Below, in pieces: positions 19,282-29,530 of a stretch of 64,000 nt of DNA (positions are counted from its first letter, which is position 1; each line of letters begins with the position of its first letter). The translations under genes and the position numbers were made by a program. The notes under the pieces are model-generated. The model saw only the letters and a program-made list of their open reading frames with translations. It was not told where the DNA came from and did not search any database. The stretch comes from Chaetomium olivaceum (taxonomy: Eukaryota; Ascomycota; Sordariomycetes; Sordariales; Chaetomiaceae), in the NCBI GenBank assembly GCA_039881045.1, contig JAYWVB010000004.1, forward strand, positions 1 through 64,000, read 5' to 3'.

Positions 19282-21142
19282 ACGTACTTGCATAACGAAG
19301 CGCCCACCATAACGAAGCGCCCACTTTTCCCGGACCTCAACCACTTTGTGTAAGTCAATTCAGCCACAACAACTCAAATCAATTAAAACTACTCGGAGTC
19401 ACTGTCTTCAGACATCTCGCAAACTACTTGACATGTCCGCGCATTGTGGCCGGGCTTCTTGCAGTTGCTGCAGAGCCGAATGCGTGGCCCACCCACTGTT
19501 ATACAACCACTACTCCCTGACGTTTCCTCGCAGTCCTTATCACCAAGTCCCCGGTCAGCCATCAAACCCTTTGCCTCTTGTAAACTAAGTGATCCTCCTT
19601 CCTGCAGACGCGTTTTCTTTGTCCTACGGCGCTTGCTTAGTCGCTCATTTGCTGTACGAAGTTCCTGGGCCTCAGCTCGGAGTAACACCATTTCATGTGC
19701 CAATTTTGAGATGCTCTTGGCCTGCAAGTCGATGATGTCGAAAATGTGAGTCGGAGAGCTACCTTGATGGTTCTCGATCTTCCGCTTGAGAGTGATGGAG
19801 CTCTTGGTCGCGTCGTACGCATTGGATGGGGTCTTCAGGGCCCAAGTCGAGGCTGTTCCGGGACGCGAGTTTGGAGGAGATGGGGTAAGTGGCTTAGGGT
19901 CGAGGCAAGAAACTACCAATTCAGGGTCAAAAGGAACAAGGCCAGTTGCTCTAAAGCCCGCTCGTATGTTGTTCGCTGTGATTGAAGCGTGAAATGCCTC
20001 GACAAACGCGTCGAAGAAGTCCTCCTTCGTAATGTGGGTGATCTGCATCCGCATCATCTGCTCAATCCGCTTGCCGTACGAGGCCTTGAGCGGACTAAAA
20101 CACCCAACATCAAGAGGCTGGAGAAAGTGGGAAGAATGGGGAGGCATGCAAAGTGTAACAATGTTGTTGGCCTTGCAGAAATCTTCGAAGTCGACCGAGT
20201 GGTGGCTTTCGTGGCCGTCAAGGATGAGCAGTCGATGTACCCCTCTCGTACGGCGTTTGGTAGCCTCGTCGAAATGTTTTAGCCAATCGAGGCCAATCTC
20301 ATTTGTTGTCCAGCCATTCTCGCTTGTATGGACTCTCCATTCGGGCTGGAACCGGCTGTCCTGGTACCAAGGGAGGAGGTGGTTTTTCCCCTTGACGACA
20401 AAGTACGGCGGCACGACCCAGCCATCCGCACACACAGCTTGGATCACCGTAACCCACTCTCGATTGCCAGGCTGCTTTGTGCGAGGCCGTCCACGTCGCT
20501 CGGAGCTCGTCACGACCTTTGCACTCGAAAGTATGCCCATCTGGAACCCAGTCTCGTCGAAGTTGTAGATGTCCCCCTCTTGGATCGCGTATTTATCGAT
20601 TACGTTGCGTACGAGCCGAAACCACGCGTTTACTACGTCGGGATCTTCGCATTGGGCTCTCTTGTAATCGATTCGGCGTCGGAAACGCGTCGTAACCTTG
20701 GAATGTCGCTTTACGAAACCGTTTGCCCATCGGGGTCCGACGCCCGACGCGCCGCGTGCGGCCCGAAGGCGATCGGCCATTTCTCGAAGGTCCGAGAGCT
20801 GGGGCTGAAATCCTCGCGCATCAAGGTCGAGTACTCTCTCAAGAAGGACTTGCTCTTCAAAGTCAATCAGTTTTCGAAGGTTGGCTGGTATTTCGCGTCG
20901 TGGTTGCTTTCCGGCGCGTCGGTCGCGGAGCGAGCTTCGTGAGACCTCGTAGATCGCAGAAGCTTTTCGGACAGAAAGTTTAGGGTCTTTCTTGAGAGCT
21001 TCAAGCGCAAGGATCATACGAGTTTCTTTTGGAAGAGATTCCATTTTGTTGTGTGGAGAAAAGTGAGGATAGAGTTGGAAGGTTGTTAGGTGTAAAAAAG
21101 TGGGCGCTTCGTTATGGTGGGCGCTTCGTTATGCAAGTACGT
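19282..21142 (-). mobile_element. Fot1/pogo-type Tc1-mariner transposon, apparently intact
   Basis: 1861 bp flanked by TA on both sides (19280-19281 and 21143-21144), as expected for TA target duplication. The terminal inverted repeats are 47 bp and identical (19282-19328 and 21096-21142). Each contains two adjacent copies of a 17-bp unit, CATAACGAAGCGCCCAC, which could be paired transposase-binding sites. The single gene inside is a full-length DDD transposase without frame breaks. The identical ends and intact gene point to recent insertion, about 300 bp upstream of the helicase leader. Confidence 0.93.
19389..21044 (-). CDS. Fot1/pogo transposase
   Basis: 551 residues in a single exon. 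The N-terminus has a psq-type helix-turn-helix (KLSVRKASAIYEVSRSSLRD) and a CENP-B-type DNA-binding region (GPRWANGFVKRHS). The DDE-1 catalytic core has NFDETGF (first Asp), LILDGHESH (second Asp) and QPLDVG (third Asp), with exactly 35 residues between the second and third Asp. The C-terminus carries a coiled segment and a CCHC knuckle, CSNCKKPGHNARTC, an add-on seen in many fungal relatives. The length (about 550) and catalytic triad are normal for the family, so the protein is probably active in cut-and-paste transposition at TA sites. Confidence 0.93.
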   Translation of the reverse strand: MESLPKETRMILALEALKKDPKLSVRKASAIYEVSRSSLRDRRAGKQPRREIPANLRKLIDFEEQVLLERVLDLDARGFQPQLSDLREMADRLRAARGASGVGPRWANGFVKRHSKVTTRFRRRIDYKRAQCEDPDVVNAWFRLVRNVIDKYAIQEGDIYNFDETGFQMGILSSAKVVTSSERRGRPRTKQPGNREWVTVIQAVCADGWVVPPYFVVKGKNHLLPWYQDSRFQPEWRVHTSENGWTTNEIGLDWLKHFDEATKRRTRGVHRLLILDGHESHHSVDFEDFCKANNIVTLCMPPHSSHFLQPLDVGCFSPLKASYGKRIEQMMRMQITHITKEDFFDAFVEAFHASITANNIRAGFRATGLVPFDPELVVSCLDPKPLTPSPPNSRPGTASTWALKTPSNAYDATKSSITLKRKIENHQGSSPTHIFDIIDLQAKSISKLAHEMVLLRAEAQELRTANERLSKRRRTKKTRLQEGGSLSLQEAKGLMADRGLGDKDCEETSGSSGCITVGGPRIRLCSNCKKPGHNARTCQVVCEMSEDSDSE

Positions 21143-21144
21143 TA

Positions 21145-21453
21145 CTTCCTATTCGGAATAAAACAATAGGAAGGGCCGTGTGAAATTCTTTTCCTACTTT
21201 ATTCTTCGTGGACAATAGAGCCACAATAAAGCTGAATAAACTGAATAAAGTACCTGAGGTAACCAGCGATTCGCGGCAACGATATTCCGGGTTCTGCCAG
21301 ACCAGAAACCGGGCATTCCTAGGTACCTGAGTTTCATGAAGCTGGGATGCATATCAATTGGAGCGAATAGGGAATGGTATCAAGAACTTCCAGTTAATCC
21401 ACCCAACTATCTGCTGCCTTCAACAGTAAAAAATAACTAGTTACCTACATCAT
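21145..21453. other. Intergenic, no gene seen
   Basis: About 300 bp between the Fot1 right end and the stop codon of the next gene. No motif was noted. Confidence 0.6.
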
Positions 21454-23133
21454 CTAATACGCCACTCCAGCTCCAACTTGCTTCCCCTTCTCGCGCCCAA
21501 ACCCAAAATCCCCTCCGTGCCCCGTGTTCTTGCGGCGGCGACTGCGTAGAAAGGCTGCAACGAACGCACCCACAACACTTAGCAATGTCAAAACCAACGA
21601 GTACAATCCAATCAAAAACGCCAATACCTCCGCGGTCTCGTGCAGAGGCGGACGAGCAAAGTCCAAAGGAACCACAGTCAACTCAGAACACACGATCGTA
21701 ACCACCAACAGAACCGCCAGAACAATGGCCCAGGGGATATTCCACAGGCTGAACCTTGCGGGCGCCGTCGTCCTGCTCCGATACCGATGCTGCACCGACC
21801 TCGTCTCACTGTGATAGAGACAAGCCAAGATCTCCTGCGTGTGCCGCCCGCGAGCCTTGTGAGAATACCCGCGCGACGCACGCGGATCGTGCACATGGTC
21901 GTCCTCTGGGCCGGCCTCGACCGACTTCTTAGTGTTGCTCCCCCGCCGCCAGGGTTGTAAGCCAACCACGGCGGGCCCGAGGATGCTGACGGTGAGGATA
22001 TAGAGCCCCACGGCGGTGGTCAAGACGGCCACGATGCATACTCCGACGGTCCACACCCTCAGGAAAGTGGTGAAGCCCGGGTCGACGAAGGGCTTTTTGG
22101 GCGCCAGCACAAAATAAACGGTCGGCACGTCGTCGCAGACTCCGCCGGGTTTGCTTCCGTGGTGTAGAAGCGGCCAGTTCAGCGCGGCAGTCCCGAACAT
22201 GAAGGCGGACCAGATCAGGAGACCGATGGCTGCCGTCAGCTGGTCCTTGTAGCTAGTCGTGAGGAGGAAGTGGCGGAGGGATTGTTTGGGGGCCCGCGCG
22301 CGCCGCCTGATGCGCAGTTCCTCGGATGCGATGAGCGCGACTTCTTGCTCGGTTGCGCGGGCCTCGGCGACGGATTGCTGCGAGTGGACAAGGGCCGCGA
22401 CGTAGAGGTCGCGGAGCTTGTCAATGTCGGCGCGTGTCGGGGCGGCCGCGATCTCCTCGATCAGTTCGGTGTTGTAGACTGTCGTGACTGCGCCACCGTC
22501 GATCTGCACGTCTTCGCTTTGACGGCCGTCTTGGACCTCGATTTGCTCGTGCCAGTGCGAGACGTAGTGCTGGACTGCACGGCTGAGGGCCACTTGTGCG
22601 GTGTGGTGGTTGCGCTCTGCCTCCTCGGCTGCGGCATGAAGGGCGAAAGCCTTGAGGACCTCGGAGTAAGAACGGGCCCGCGCCAGATCAAGCGGTGTAA
22701 CTGCAGCGTTTCTGCATCGTTGAAGACGCTCCTGGTACTCGGCGTCGGTTTTGGACTCGTTTTTTCCGTCGATGACGAGGGCTTGTCGTAACAAGACGGT
22801 GAAGACAAAGTAGACCGGGTACCAGAGGACGAGTTGAATCAGGACGGCATAGTCGATAATGATTAGGTTGTAATCAACGACGTTTAGGAGCATGGTGGTG
22901 AAGAGCGACAAGGTGAGAATGCCCCATGCCCCGTGCCAAAAGCGGAACTGCTTGTCGACGCCGAACAATACGGCGATGATGGCAGCGGCATAGAGGAAAT
23001 AGAACCCGACGCGGATGCCGGTGCCGATGAGTCTCTGGTCACCAAAGATGTGGCAGGGCATGTATGAGGTCACAGCACTCAGCTCGCCGGTACCGACGAA
23101 ACCGGTGTTGGTGACGCCCACAAACTTCCCCAT
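21454..23133 (-). CDS. Fungal multi-span membrane protein, unknown function
   Basis: 559 residues, single exon, without a signal peptide. The N-terminal region has CHIFGDQRLIGTGIRVGFY followed by a first hydrophobic span, then spans around residues 70-90 and 92-115 (LIIIDYAVLIQLVLWYPVYFVF). A long soluble, Ala/Glu-rich segment follows (about 125-285) with probable coiled coil. Further spans come near 293-313, 343-385 and, close to the C-terminus, two (NIPWAIVLAVLLVVTIV and FLIGLYSLVLTLLSVVGAFVA), ending in a basic tail. The GxGxRxG-Y signature with alternating spans is typical of a widespread fungal group without assigned function. The broken piece at 10445-11100 may be related. A channel or receptor role would be a guess. 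Confidence 0.65.
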   Translation of the reverse strand: MGKFVGVTNTGFVGTGELSAVTSYMPCHIFGDQRLIGTGIRVGFYFLYAAAIIAVLFGVDKQFRFWHGAWGILTLSLFTTMLLNVVDYNLIIIDYAVLIQLVLWYPVYFVFTVLLRQALVIDGKNESKTDAEYQERLQRCRNAAVTPLDLARARSYSEVLKAFALHAAAEEAERNHHTAQVALSRAVQHYVSHWHEQIEVQDGRQSEDVQIDGGAVTTVYNTELIEEIAAAPTRADIDKLRDLYVAALVHSQQSVAEARATEQEVALIASEELRIRRRARAPKQSLRHFLLTTSYKDQLTAAIGLLIWSAFMFGTAALNWPLLHHGSKPGGVCDDVPTVYFVLAPKKPFVDPGFTTFLRVWTVGVCIVAVLTTAVGLYILTVSILGPAVVGLQPWRRGSNTKKSVEAGPEDDHVHDPRASRGYSHKARGRHTQEILACLYHSETRSVQHRYRSRTTAPARFSLWNIPWAIVLAVLLVVTIVCSELTVVPLDFARPPLHETAEVLAFLIGLYSLVLTLLSVVGAFVAAFLRSRRRKNTGHGGDFGFGREKGKQVGAGVAY

Positions 23134-23938
23134 CGTGCCGGGTGCTCTCCTTTTGGAGGTGTGGTTGGGGATAGAACTTCGTCTAACAGAATGTGCGCAT
23201 TCGCTAGATCATTGAATTTGGAACAAAGCAATGGAGACCCAAGGCAGGTCGAATGGGGATCGTGGTCAACGTGTATGCCCGCCTGTTTGGAGGCACAAGA
23301 AGACAATAAGGACGGTGGAGATGTCGAGGAGTCGTCGAGGACACACACCACTGAGAGTACGCGGTTCGACAAGGGCATTAATTAAGTGCATGACGGGGTG
23401 CAAGGCTTCGACAGGTGCCGGCATCGCAGACCTTCCAAGTTTTTGCATTCTCCAACCACAAGGCGACGAGCAGGGACAACGTGCCGTGTGACATCTGCAG
23501 CCCAATGCGACGACGCTGATGTACAGAGTAAGTGACGGCGGGGACGAGTTGCATGCGCCAGAGCGGTGATTGGGCATCGAGACAATAGACTCACATGGCT
23601 TGGCGTGACTCTTGCCCGATCGGCTGCGTGCCCAACCAGTCTGGTAACCGTGAGTGGTGAACAACTCACCGCTGGTGAAAATTTGGGGCTGGCTGCCATG
23701 TTCAAGTTTTCATGCAGCCTATCAAAGATCGCCACGGAAGGCGCCTGTCAGGCACTGCGAAATCTGCGAACATGTCGGCTCTCGGCTCAAGAAGGTAACC
23801 TCTCAAAACTGGGAAAGCCCTGAATTTATGAAGTATGGGTCCTTCCTGTTCCTGGCAGACTTCCAGGTTCCATCTCCCCTCGCTCCTGCTTGATGCACTT
23901 GATGCAGCTCCTGGGAATTGGGAATTGGGAAAAGAAAA
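23134..23938. other. Divergent intergenic region
   Basis: Lies between two genes transcribed away from each other, so it should hold both promoters. No TATA element clear enough to call; only short motif-free frames. Confidence 0.5.
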
Positions 23939-24979
23939 ATGTGGAGACAAAAGATGACGATTCCCGCCAGTGTCGCGGCACTGCAGCTGCTACTGGCTTT
24001 GGCTTCAGCCCATGAGCACCAATTCTTCAAAAATACGCCTCGAGCAAGTGTGGAAGCCGACAATGTTCACCGCCGTCAATCAGCCCCTCCCGGATATAGC
24101 CCCGATTTCGGGTTGTGCGGCACTGGAACGACTTGTCAAGATGCCTGTGGGCCGAATTGGGAATCTTGCCAGGCATCGACGACTCTCTCACTCTTCTGCT
24201 ACAACAAGGTCGACTTGAAGCAGACGTGCTGCGAGAATGGGTCAGGACGTGCGTTATATCGATTCCTCAATGGGCGGTTGCCAGAGCTAACATGAACCAA
24301 CAGGTGCCTGCGAGGAGGGTTACTATTGCGCTTGGCAGGAGTTTGGCGGGAAAGTTTGGTGTTGCGAGAATGTAAGTGTGTTCCGCTGGGTTTCGTCACA
24401 GACCATACTAATCGTTGCGAAGGGTCAAAGTTTGGAGGAATGTGGCGTGCCACAGACGGGTACATCTGCGACAGACTCCCCGACAGGCTCCCCGACATCC
24501 TCTGGCGAGTCGTCCTCCCAGACACCCGGCGCCTCAACATCTATAAAGTCTAGCGGAACGGCGACCGGGGGAGGTACACTGTCCGTGACCGGCTCACAAT
24601 GTCCCGCGACAACTGTGACCTCATGGACAACAACAACCGTGGTGTCAACGGTCAGCATCGCGGCAACCACGGTAACAGTAGTTGGACCAGGCGGCGGATG
24701 TTACTCCGAGTCCGAGTCATCGACTTTGTCAGGTAGCAAGCCTTCTTCGGACCCCTCGTCGCCCGGCACCATCACTCAACCCCCTTTGCCATCTTCGACG
24801 TCCTATGGGCCACCGGTAAGTTACTGGTGCCGACTATATCGTTTTCGCCTGAGCTAACGGCTTTTCTCTAGATTCTTAACACTACGACCACGGGAGGAAT
24901 CGTGACAGCCGGCGCTTGGAGCCTCCACGCCAATTTACCGGGTCTTGCGTTGGCTTTACTCCCACTTCTGTGGCTGTAA
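23939..24979 (+). CDS. GPI-anchored Cys-rich cell-surface protein
   Basis: Four exons join with exact phases: 23939-24248, 24304-24371, 24423-24815 and 24872-24979 (introns of 55, 51 and 56 bp with donors GTGCGT, GTAAGT and GTAAGT). The product is 292 residues. A signal peptide is visible (VAALQLLLALASA, shortly after Met1/Met6). A Cys-rich domain follows (CGTGTTCQDACGPNWESC, FCYN, CCENG, then CEEGYYCAW, WCCEN and EECG), then a long Ser/Thr-rich region with SGS/SSP runs. The protein ends in a short hydrophobic tail (LPGLALALLPLLWL) after a small-residue site, the mark of a GPI signal. It is probably a wall or membrane adhesin-like protein; no catalytic domain was seen. First ATG used; the second (23954) is an alternative. 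Confidence 0.8.
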
Positions 24980-25465
24980 ACGGACATTTTGCTCAGGCAA
25001 ACTACAGGACGAGATGCGAGCGTGGGCGTTGACGGTGGTTGTCTGTTTTTTTCTCTTCGTCTTTTTTCTTTTTTGTTACACTTGGATACCCATTTCGGTC
25101 TGGCCGGGAGTATATAAGTCGAGTTGCCCCATTTCCTTTATTAGAATTGGAATAAAGACTTGTATGAAACATGAGCACGGTACTTGATGCCGTTAGGGAG
25201 GGAATCTCGCGTGAATAAAGACGGTAAACATGCCCTTCCAAAGCCATGAACTGAGCGCGATGACCTAGAAACACATTGCTTATTCACTTTGGCGGTCACA
25301 ATCCGGAAATGATTAACCATGTATAAGAACACAAATCCCGTTCTTAGAATGGCGTTGATTCACAATCGTTCTGGCAGGCCTTCCACCCCCTCCCCAGTTG
25401 GAAAAGCTCATCGAGGACCACACCTGAAGCGAACGAATCACATTGCAAATCACAAAAACCATACA
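24980..25465. other. Intergenic, no gene seen
   Basis: Contains the 3' region of the surface protein and the promoter of the next gene. Includes a T-rich tract near 25045-25075. Confidence 0.6.
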
Positions 25466-27076
25466 ATGCCTAGAAGTACGAAGTGGCAGGATATGGACGA
25501 GGAAGACCGACTGCCACATGGTTTGAAGCGAAGCGGCTATGACCAGGCAAGTCAGCAATATACGTTCACAGCCCAACAGGGTGAGATACTCGAGGGTCAA
25601 CCCGGGCGGCGGTTCGGCGAAATGACATGTACGGGCCCTGTTAATCGGTCGGCAACTATTCTGGCGGCTTTTCCGGCCGCGGAACCGCGGATCCAAGGTG
25701 TTTTAAGGTGCAAGACTTCCGAAGCCTCACTCGCGTCTTACACTACCATGTATGCCGAGAGTATCGACTGGGAGGAGTCACCCGCAGGGGCGAACTTGCC
25801 CCCGACCCGGGCGGGAACCGTAAGAGCGTGTTCGTCCGTATACTCAAAGGTCAGTCCCACTTCCACAATGCGGCGAGCGTCTTCTTCCACGGCTTCCACG
25901 CCGTCCCCCTCGAGGCTATCTCCCGCCAAATCTCGCAGCTCCTCACCCCTGGGCCGTCCAAACCCCATGTTCAACACCTCAGCCCGAGCCTCGACCACAA
26001 TCTTGGCTAACAATAACAGAACCCTCCCCCCAAACCAACCCATTTTTGACAACGCACGTGTGCAGGGAAACCGCACTGCAAACCTTCGAAGATCAGCCAG
26101 CATCCGCAGGCCCATGTCCGCACCAACTCTACAACGCCGGGCGTCCCCGCAGCAGCAGCAGCATCAGTCACGGAAATCGCCATTGCAGCCACTATCCGAG
26201 CGACCGCTCCTAAACCAACAGACACGCACCCAACCCCGCCCGCAGAGACCACCGCAACAACAGCAGCCGCACTCTCAACCTCAACCCCAACCCCAACCCC
26301 AACGGCAGCAGACCCCAACCGCCAACCGCCCCGAGCACCAGCTCATGCGCCAATACCTCGAGGTCATGCAAGCCCCGGACGGCGAGCGGCGGGTGCGGCA
26401 GCAGCTTACGCTGCTGCGGCACACGGCGGCCCAGGACCGGCATTTCCAGCAGGCCCTGCGCGAGATTGCGCACCAGCACCCGCCGGAAGTGGTGGGGAAG
26501 CTGATGGGTCTGTTGGAGCGATGCAGGACCGACAACACCCCGGAGGAGGAGTTGCCTGAGTACTTGCGGGTGGAGCATCGGCGGCATGGAGGGGGAGGAG
26601 GTGGAGGAGGCTCGGGTGGTGGTAGTGGTGGTGGTGGTGGTGGTGGTGGTGTCCCCCGAAATCGGGGTGATCCCGAGCAGCAGCGGGCGGGGTTGGGGAC
26701 GAGGCGGACGGAGCCGGCTGTGGTTGCGGGCCAGCGGGGCTTGGTGACGCCGTCAATGGAGAGGCCGCTGGCGAGGAGGGTGACGGTGGGGATGGCGGCG
26801 AAGGAGCTGTTGAGTGATACGGTGGCGTATTTTAGTCATTTGCTGACGTCGGCGTTGTTGAGGTCGTCGAATACGCTGAAGCGGAAGAATGGGAAGCGGC
26901 TGGCGAAGTTGGGCCGGGAGGAGCAGACGGGGAATGTGGAGTTCCGGGAGTGGTTGGAGGAGGAGAAGCGGAAGGCGGAGAAGGGGCATGAGGAGTTTCG
27001 GGAGTGGTTGGAGGAGGCGAAACGTAGGGCGGGCAATGAGGACGGCACGGATAATCGGAGGGATGGAAGGGGGTAG
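25466..27076 (+). CDS. Low-complexity fungal protein with conserved N-terminal motif
   Basis: 536 residues from the ATG of MPRSTKW; an upstream in-frame ATG at 25319 adds 49 poorly supported residues. The N-terminus (KWQDMDEEDRLPHGLKR, then GYDQASQQYTF and EGQPGRRFGEMT) is a motif I know from the start of many fungal cell-wall-related or LysM-containing proteins, but no LysM repeat is present here. The middle is Ser/Pro/Gln-rich with Q/P runs. A helical segment (about 310-375) and a poly-Gly run (near 26590-26650) follow. The C-terminus has two tandem copies of an EFREWLEE-type basic/acidic helix. The function is unknown; a role in hyphal wall or septum biology is a guess from the N-terminal motif. 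Confidence 0.6.
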   Translation: MPRSTKWQDMDEEDRLPHGLKRSGYDQASQQYTFTAQQGEILEGQPGRRFGEMTCTGPVNRSATILAAFPAAEPRIQGVLRCKTSEASLASYTTMYAESIDWEESPAGANLPPTRAGTVRACSSVYSKVSPTSTMRRASSSTASTPSPSRLSPAKSRSSSPLGRPNPMFNTSARASTTILANNNRTLPPNQPIFDNARVQGNRTANLRRSASIRRPMSAPTLQRRASPQQQQHQSRKSPLQPLSERPLLNQQTRTQPRPQRPPQQQQPHSQPQPQPQPQRQQTPTANRPEHQLMRQYLEVMQAPDGERRVRQQLTLLRHTAAQDRHFQQALREIAHQHPPEVVGKLMGLLERCRTDNTPEEELPEYLRVEHRRHGGGGGGGGSGGGSGGGGGGGGVPRNRGDPEQQRAGLGTRRTEPAVVAGQRGLVTPSMERPLARRVTVGMAAKELLSDTVAYFSHLLTSALLRSSNTLKRKNGKRLAKLGREEQTGNVEFREWLEEEKRKAEKGHEEFREWLEEAKRRAGNEDGTDNRRDGRG

Positions 27077-27860
27077 AAGTAACCCTGGAGGGCGAAAAGG
27101 ACGGTGACTGAGCAGCTGGCCTGCACATACAACGTATGTGAGCTCGAATACCTTGACTCACACAGCTAAAACATATTTACGTTCCCTTCCTACAATATTA
27201 ATAAATTTAGCAATAACTTGTGACCATTGTGAATTATTTGTCATGCTCGATTCATGATGAAAAACATGACCTTTGATACGAATGATGCTGGAAGGTGCAT
27301 AGTCGCACAGGTTGATGTAAACAAGCGGCGGTGATGCAGAAACTGACGAGTCGGTATGGTATACTGTGTATAGGTAAGGTCTCTACTGTTCTGGCGATTG
27401 GGGTCATGGTCTGCCTTCAGGGCCACTGACATCAAAGGACTGTGAAGTAGACTTCATAGATTTCCCTGGACGTACAGTAAACGGTGAAGAAGAAGCTGTA
27501 TGTAAAATTAGTACTGGACTTTTGATGGAGATGCTCCTGTTGTCGACAGTGGCCTGTCGCCTTCAGCACTCCCATCTGGGCAAAGATAGCACGGGCAATA
27601 TGCATGTAGAGAGGGTCTTAGCGTTTAATGTTGCGCAGCGGAATCCTGGGGTTTCGGCGTGGTTGACAACTGGCAGATCGCCGACGGGCCTGTAGATAAC
27701 GGGCACTAGATATGCACACTGGAGCGCAATCGGACTAGGCGGGCCTCCAGCTCTCCCCTCCGGGAAGTTTTTGGAAACTTTTTGGAAATTATTCAATGCT
27801 GGGAAGAGCTTCCACCCGACGGCGGTCCCAGGCCACAACCGACACGAATCTTGAGACTCG

Positions 27861-28020
27861 GGCTCCGTTGATGATTTGTGGGCTCCGTTGATGATTTGTG
27901 GGCTCCGTTGATGATTTGTGGGCTCCGTTGATGATTTGTGGGCTCCGTTGATGATTTGTGGGCTCCGTTGATGATTTGTGGGCTCCGTTGATGATTTGTG
28001 GGCTCCGTTGATGATTCGTG
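27861..28020. repeat. 20-bp minisatellite, eight copies
   Basis: Eight head-to-tail units of GGCTCCGTTGATGATTTGTG. The first seven are identical and the last has one change (TTCGTG for TTTGTG). There are no spacers, so this is a simple tandem array; copy number probably varies between strains. Confidence 0.97.
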
Positions 28021-28038
28021 CATCTGGCGCGTGAATAA

Positions 28039-28040
<2 letters not shown>

Positions 28041-28073
<33 letters not shown>
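28041..28073. repeat. (TG)16 microsatellite
   Basis: An uninterrupted dinucleotide tract starting 20 bp after the minisatellite. A T19 run follows at 28121-28139. Confidence 0.95.
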
Positions 28074-28074
<1 letters not shown>

Positions 28075-28714
28075 TCCAACGAAGTCCGGTTCTTACACTC
28101 CCGACTTCTCCCTCCCTTCGTTTTTTTTTTTTTTTTTTTACTCCGTACCTTGTCTCTTCGATATAGGTATGTCACCTGCGCTTCTCTAATCCTCATTTTT
28201 CCAAGGCAGCCGCGGAGCCTACCAGGTACCTAAGCTCCCCTTCATCTTCCCATCCTTCCGCCGGTAGTTAGAACTTATACATACCACGATACGCATTCCC
28301 CAAAAGATCAAGACTCAGTCCTGAGACCTACCCGACTGTCAGTTATATACGAAGGGGTTTACTCACCCGGTAACCATTCAATGGGAAAACAAACAAGTGT
28401 CCCTCTGTTCAAAGGAAGGCACACACACCCGGTCATGCACAGCTAAGACTCATAATCCTGGCACGTGTGCGACTTCCGAAAACTGGTGATCCTGAAGTCT
28501 GATTGCTTGCCTGACTCAAAACCGAAAGCCAACTCAGGGAGGGGCCCTTACGTACATGTACATACAATGAAAAACGTGCGCGGAAACGGAAAACCCAAGA
28601 GATCCCTACCCCTGAATCGCCTGCACTGGGCATGCCCCAGTTCATTATTCCTCCCATCCCATACATACATGTACCCCGTACATTCCAAGACCGCCAACTC
28701 CCTTTCCCCACCTG

Positions 28715-29530
28715 CTAGTACCGGTGCAGCGGAGGGGCAAGCTTGCGGGTTGGGAGCCCCTTGTGTGTCCTCCTGTTAGACGCATAAAACGACCTGAGAT
28801 CAGCGCGGTCCTGTTTCTGCACCCGAAACTTCCTCAACCTGGAATGGTAACTCATCACCGAGTCCCTGTTCTTCCTCCCCCAAGAGACGGAAGGAGGCTC
28901 GGGCCAGCATCTGGTTAGCTCGTGGCGCAGACCCAGAATGTGGCCAATCTCATGTGCAAAAACGTTGGCCATGTACTTGATGCGACCGGGGGTAAATGAG
29001 GACTGGTAGATGTAGAGGATGCGGTCCTTGGCGGGCCCTACGTTGGGGAAGAAGGCGCTTGCCAAGATGTCCGGGTTGTGGCTGTCCGGTGTGTCGACGT
29101 AGACGACTTGAAAGGTCGCTGGACTGTCGGGGCACACATGCTCAAAGACCACGCCGATGTCCTTCCACATGTGTCTTGCCTCGACTAGCATGGCGGCGGC
29201 GAATGCGGCCAAGGCGGAACTCGGGAAGGACTCGGCGAGGAAAGTGTACCGCACAGTCGAGCCTGTAATCCATCGCTGGATGCTTCCGTGAATCCCGACT
29301 CGGAGATGGCCCGGATGGGTACTGTCGTGAAAAGCGCGCGAGCACTGTGAAGCACCAGAAGGTCGCTTCGGTCTCATTGTTAGGCATAGCGTCGGATGGC
29401 TGCACTGCTTGGGCCGTGGGATCTGATCCCTTGCTGGGGTATAGATCTGAGATGTTTGGTTAGCACACCGTTTGTTGAACTTCCTTGGAGAAGACGCAGT
29501 GGGACGGGACGTACCGACGGTACCGGTCAT
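28715..29530 (-). CDS. Zincin metalloprotease (matrixin/astacin-like)
   Basis: The open frame gives 271 residues. The zinc-binding motif HEIGHILGLRH (HExxHxxGxxH) and a downstream Met-turn SVMSY mark a metzincin-type peptidase; the upstream ITGSTVRYTF and AFAAAMLVEARHMW fit the first strand and helix of the fold. The family hydrolyses peptides through a zinc ion. No signal peptide is obvious in the first 90 residues, which read poorly. A consensus intron (donor GTACGT at 29514, branch TGCTAAC, acceptor CATCTCAG at 29447) lies near the start and would change the N-terminus. The alternative is a start at Met near 29377 (MRPKRPSG). The core from about 29320 down is well supported; the 5' structure is uncertain. 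Confidence 0.7.
   Translation of the reverse strand: MTGTVGTSRPTASSPRKFNKRCANQTSQIYTPARDQIPRPKQCSHPTLCLTMRPKRPSGASQCSRAFHDSTHPGHLRVGIHGSIQRWITGSTVRYTFLAESFPSSALAAFAAAMLVEARHMWKDIGVVFEHVCPDSPATFQVVYVDTPDSHNPDILASAFFPNVGPAKDRILYIYQSSFTPGRIKYMANVFAHEIGHILGLRHELTRCWPEPPSVSWGRKNRDSVMSYHSRLRKFRVQKQDRADLRSFYASNRRTHKGLPTRKLAPPLHRY

Larger units (their letters stand above)
27077..28714. other. Intergenic region with simple repeats
   Basis: 1.6 kb without a convincing gene between convergent genes. It holds a 20-bp minisatellite, a (TG)n tract and a T19 run, listed separately. Confidence 0.6.

Noticed and set aside
27861..28020. Regular 20-bp repeats resembling a CRISPR array
   Set aside because: Units are directly head to tail with no spacers, in a eukaryotic genome with no cas genes; it is a minisatellite.
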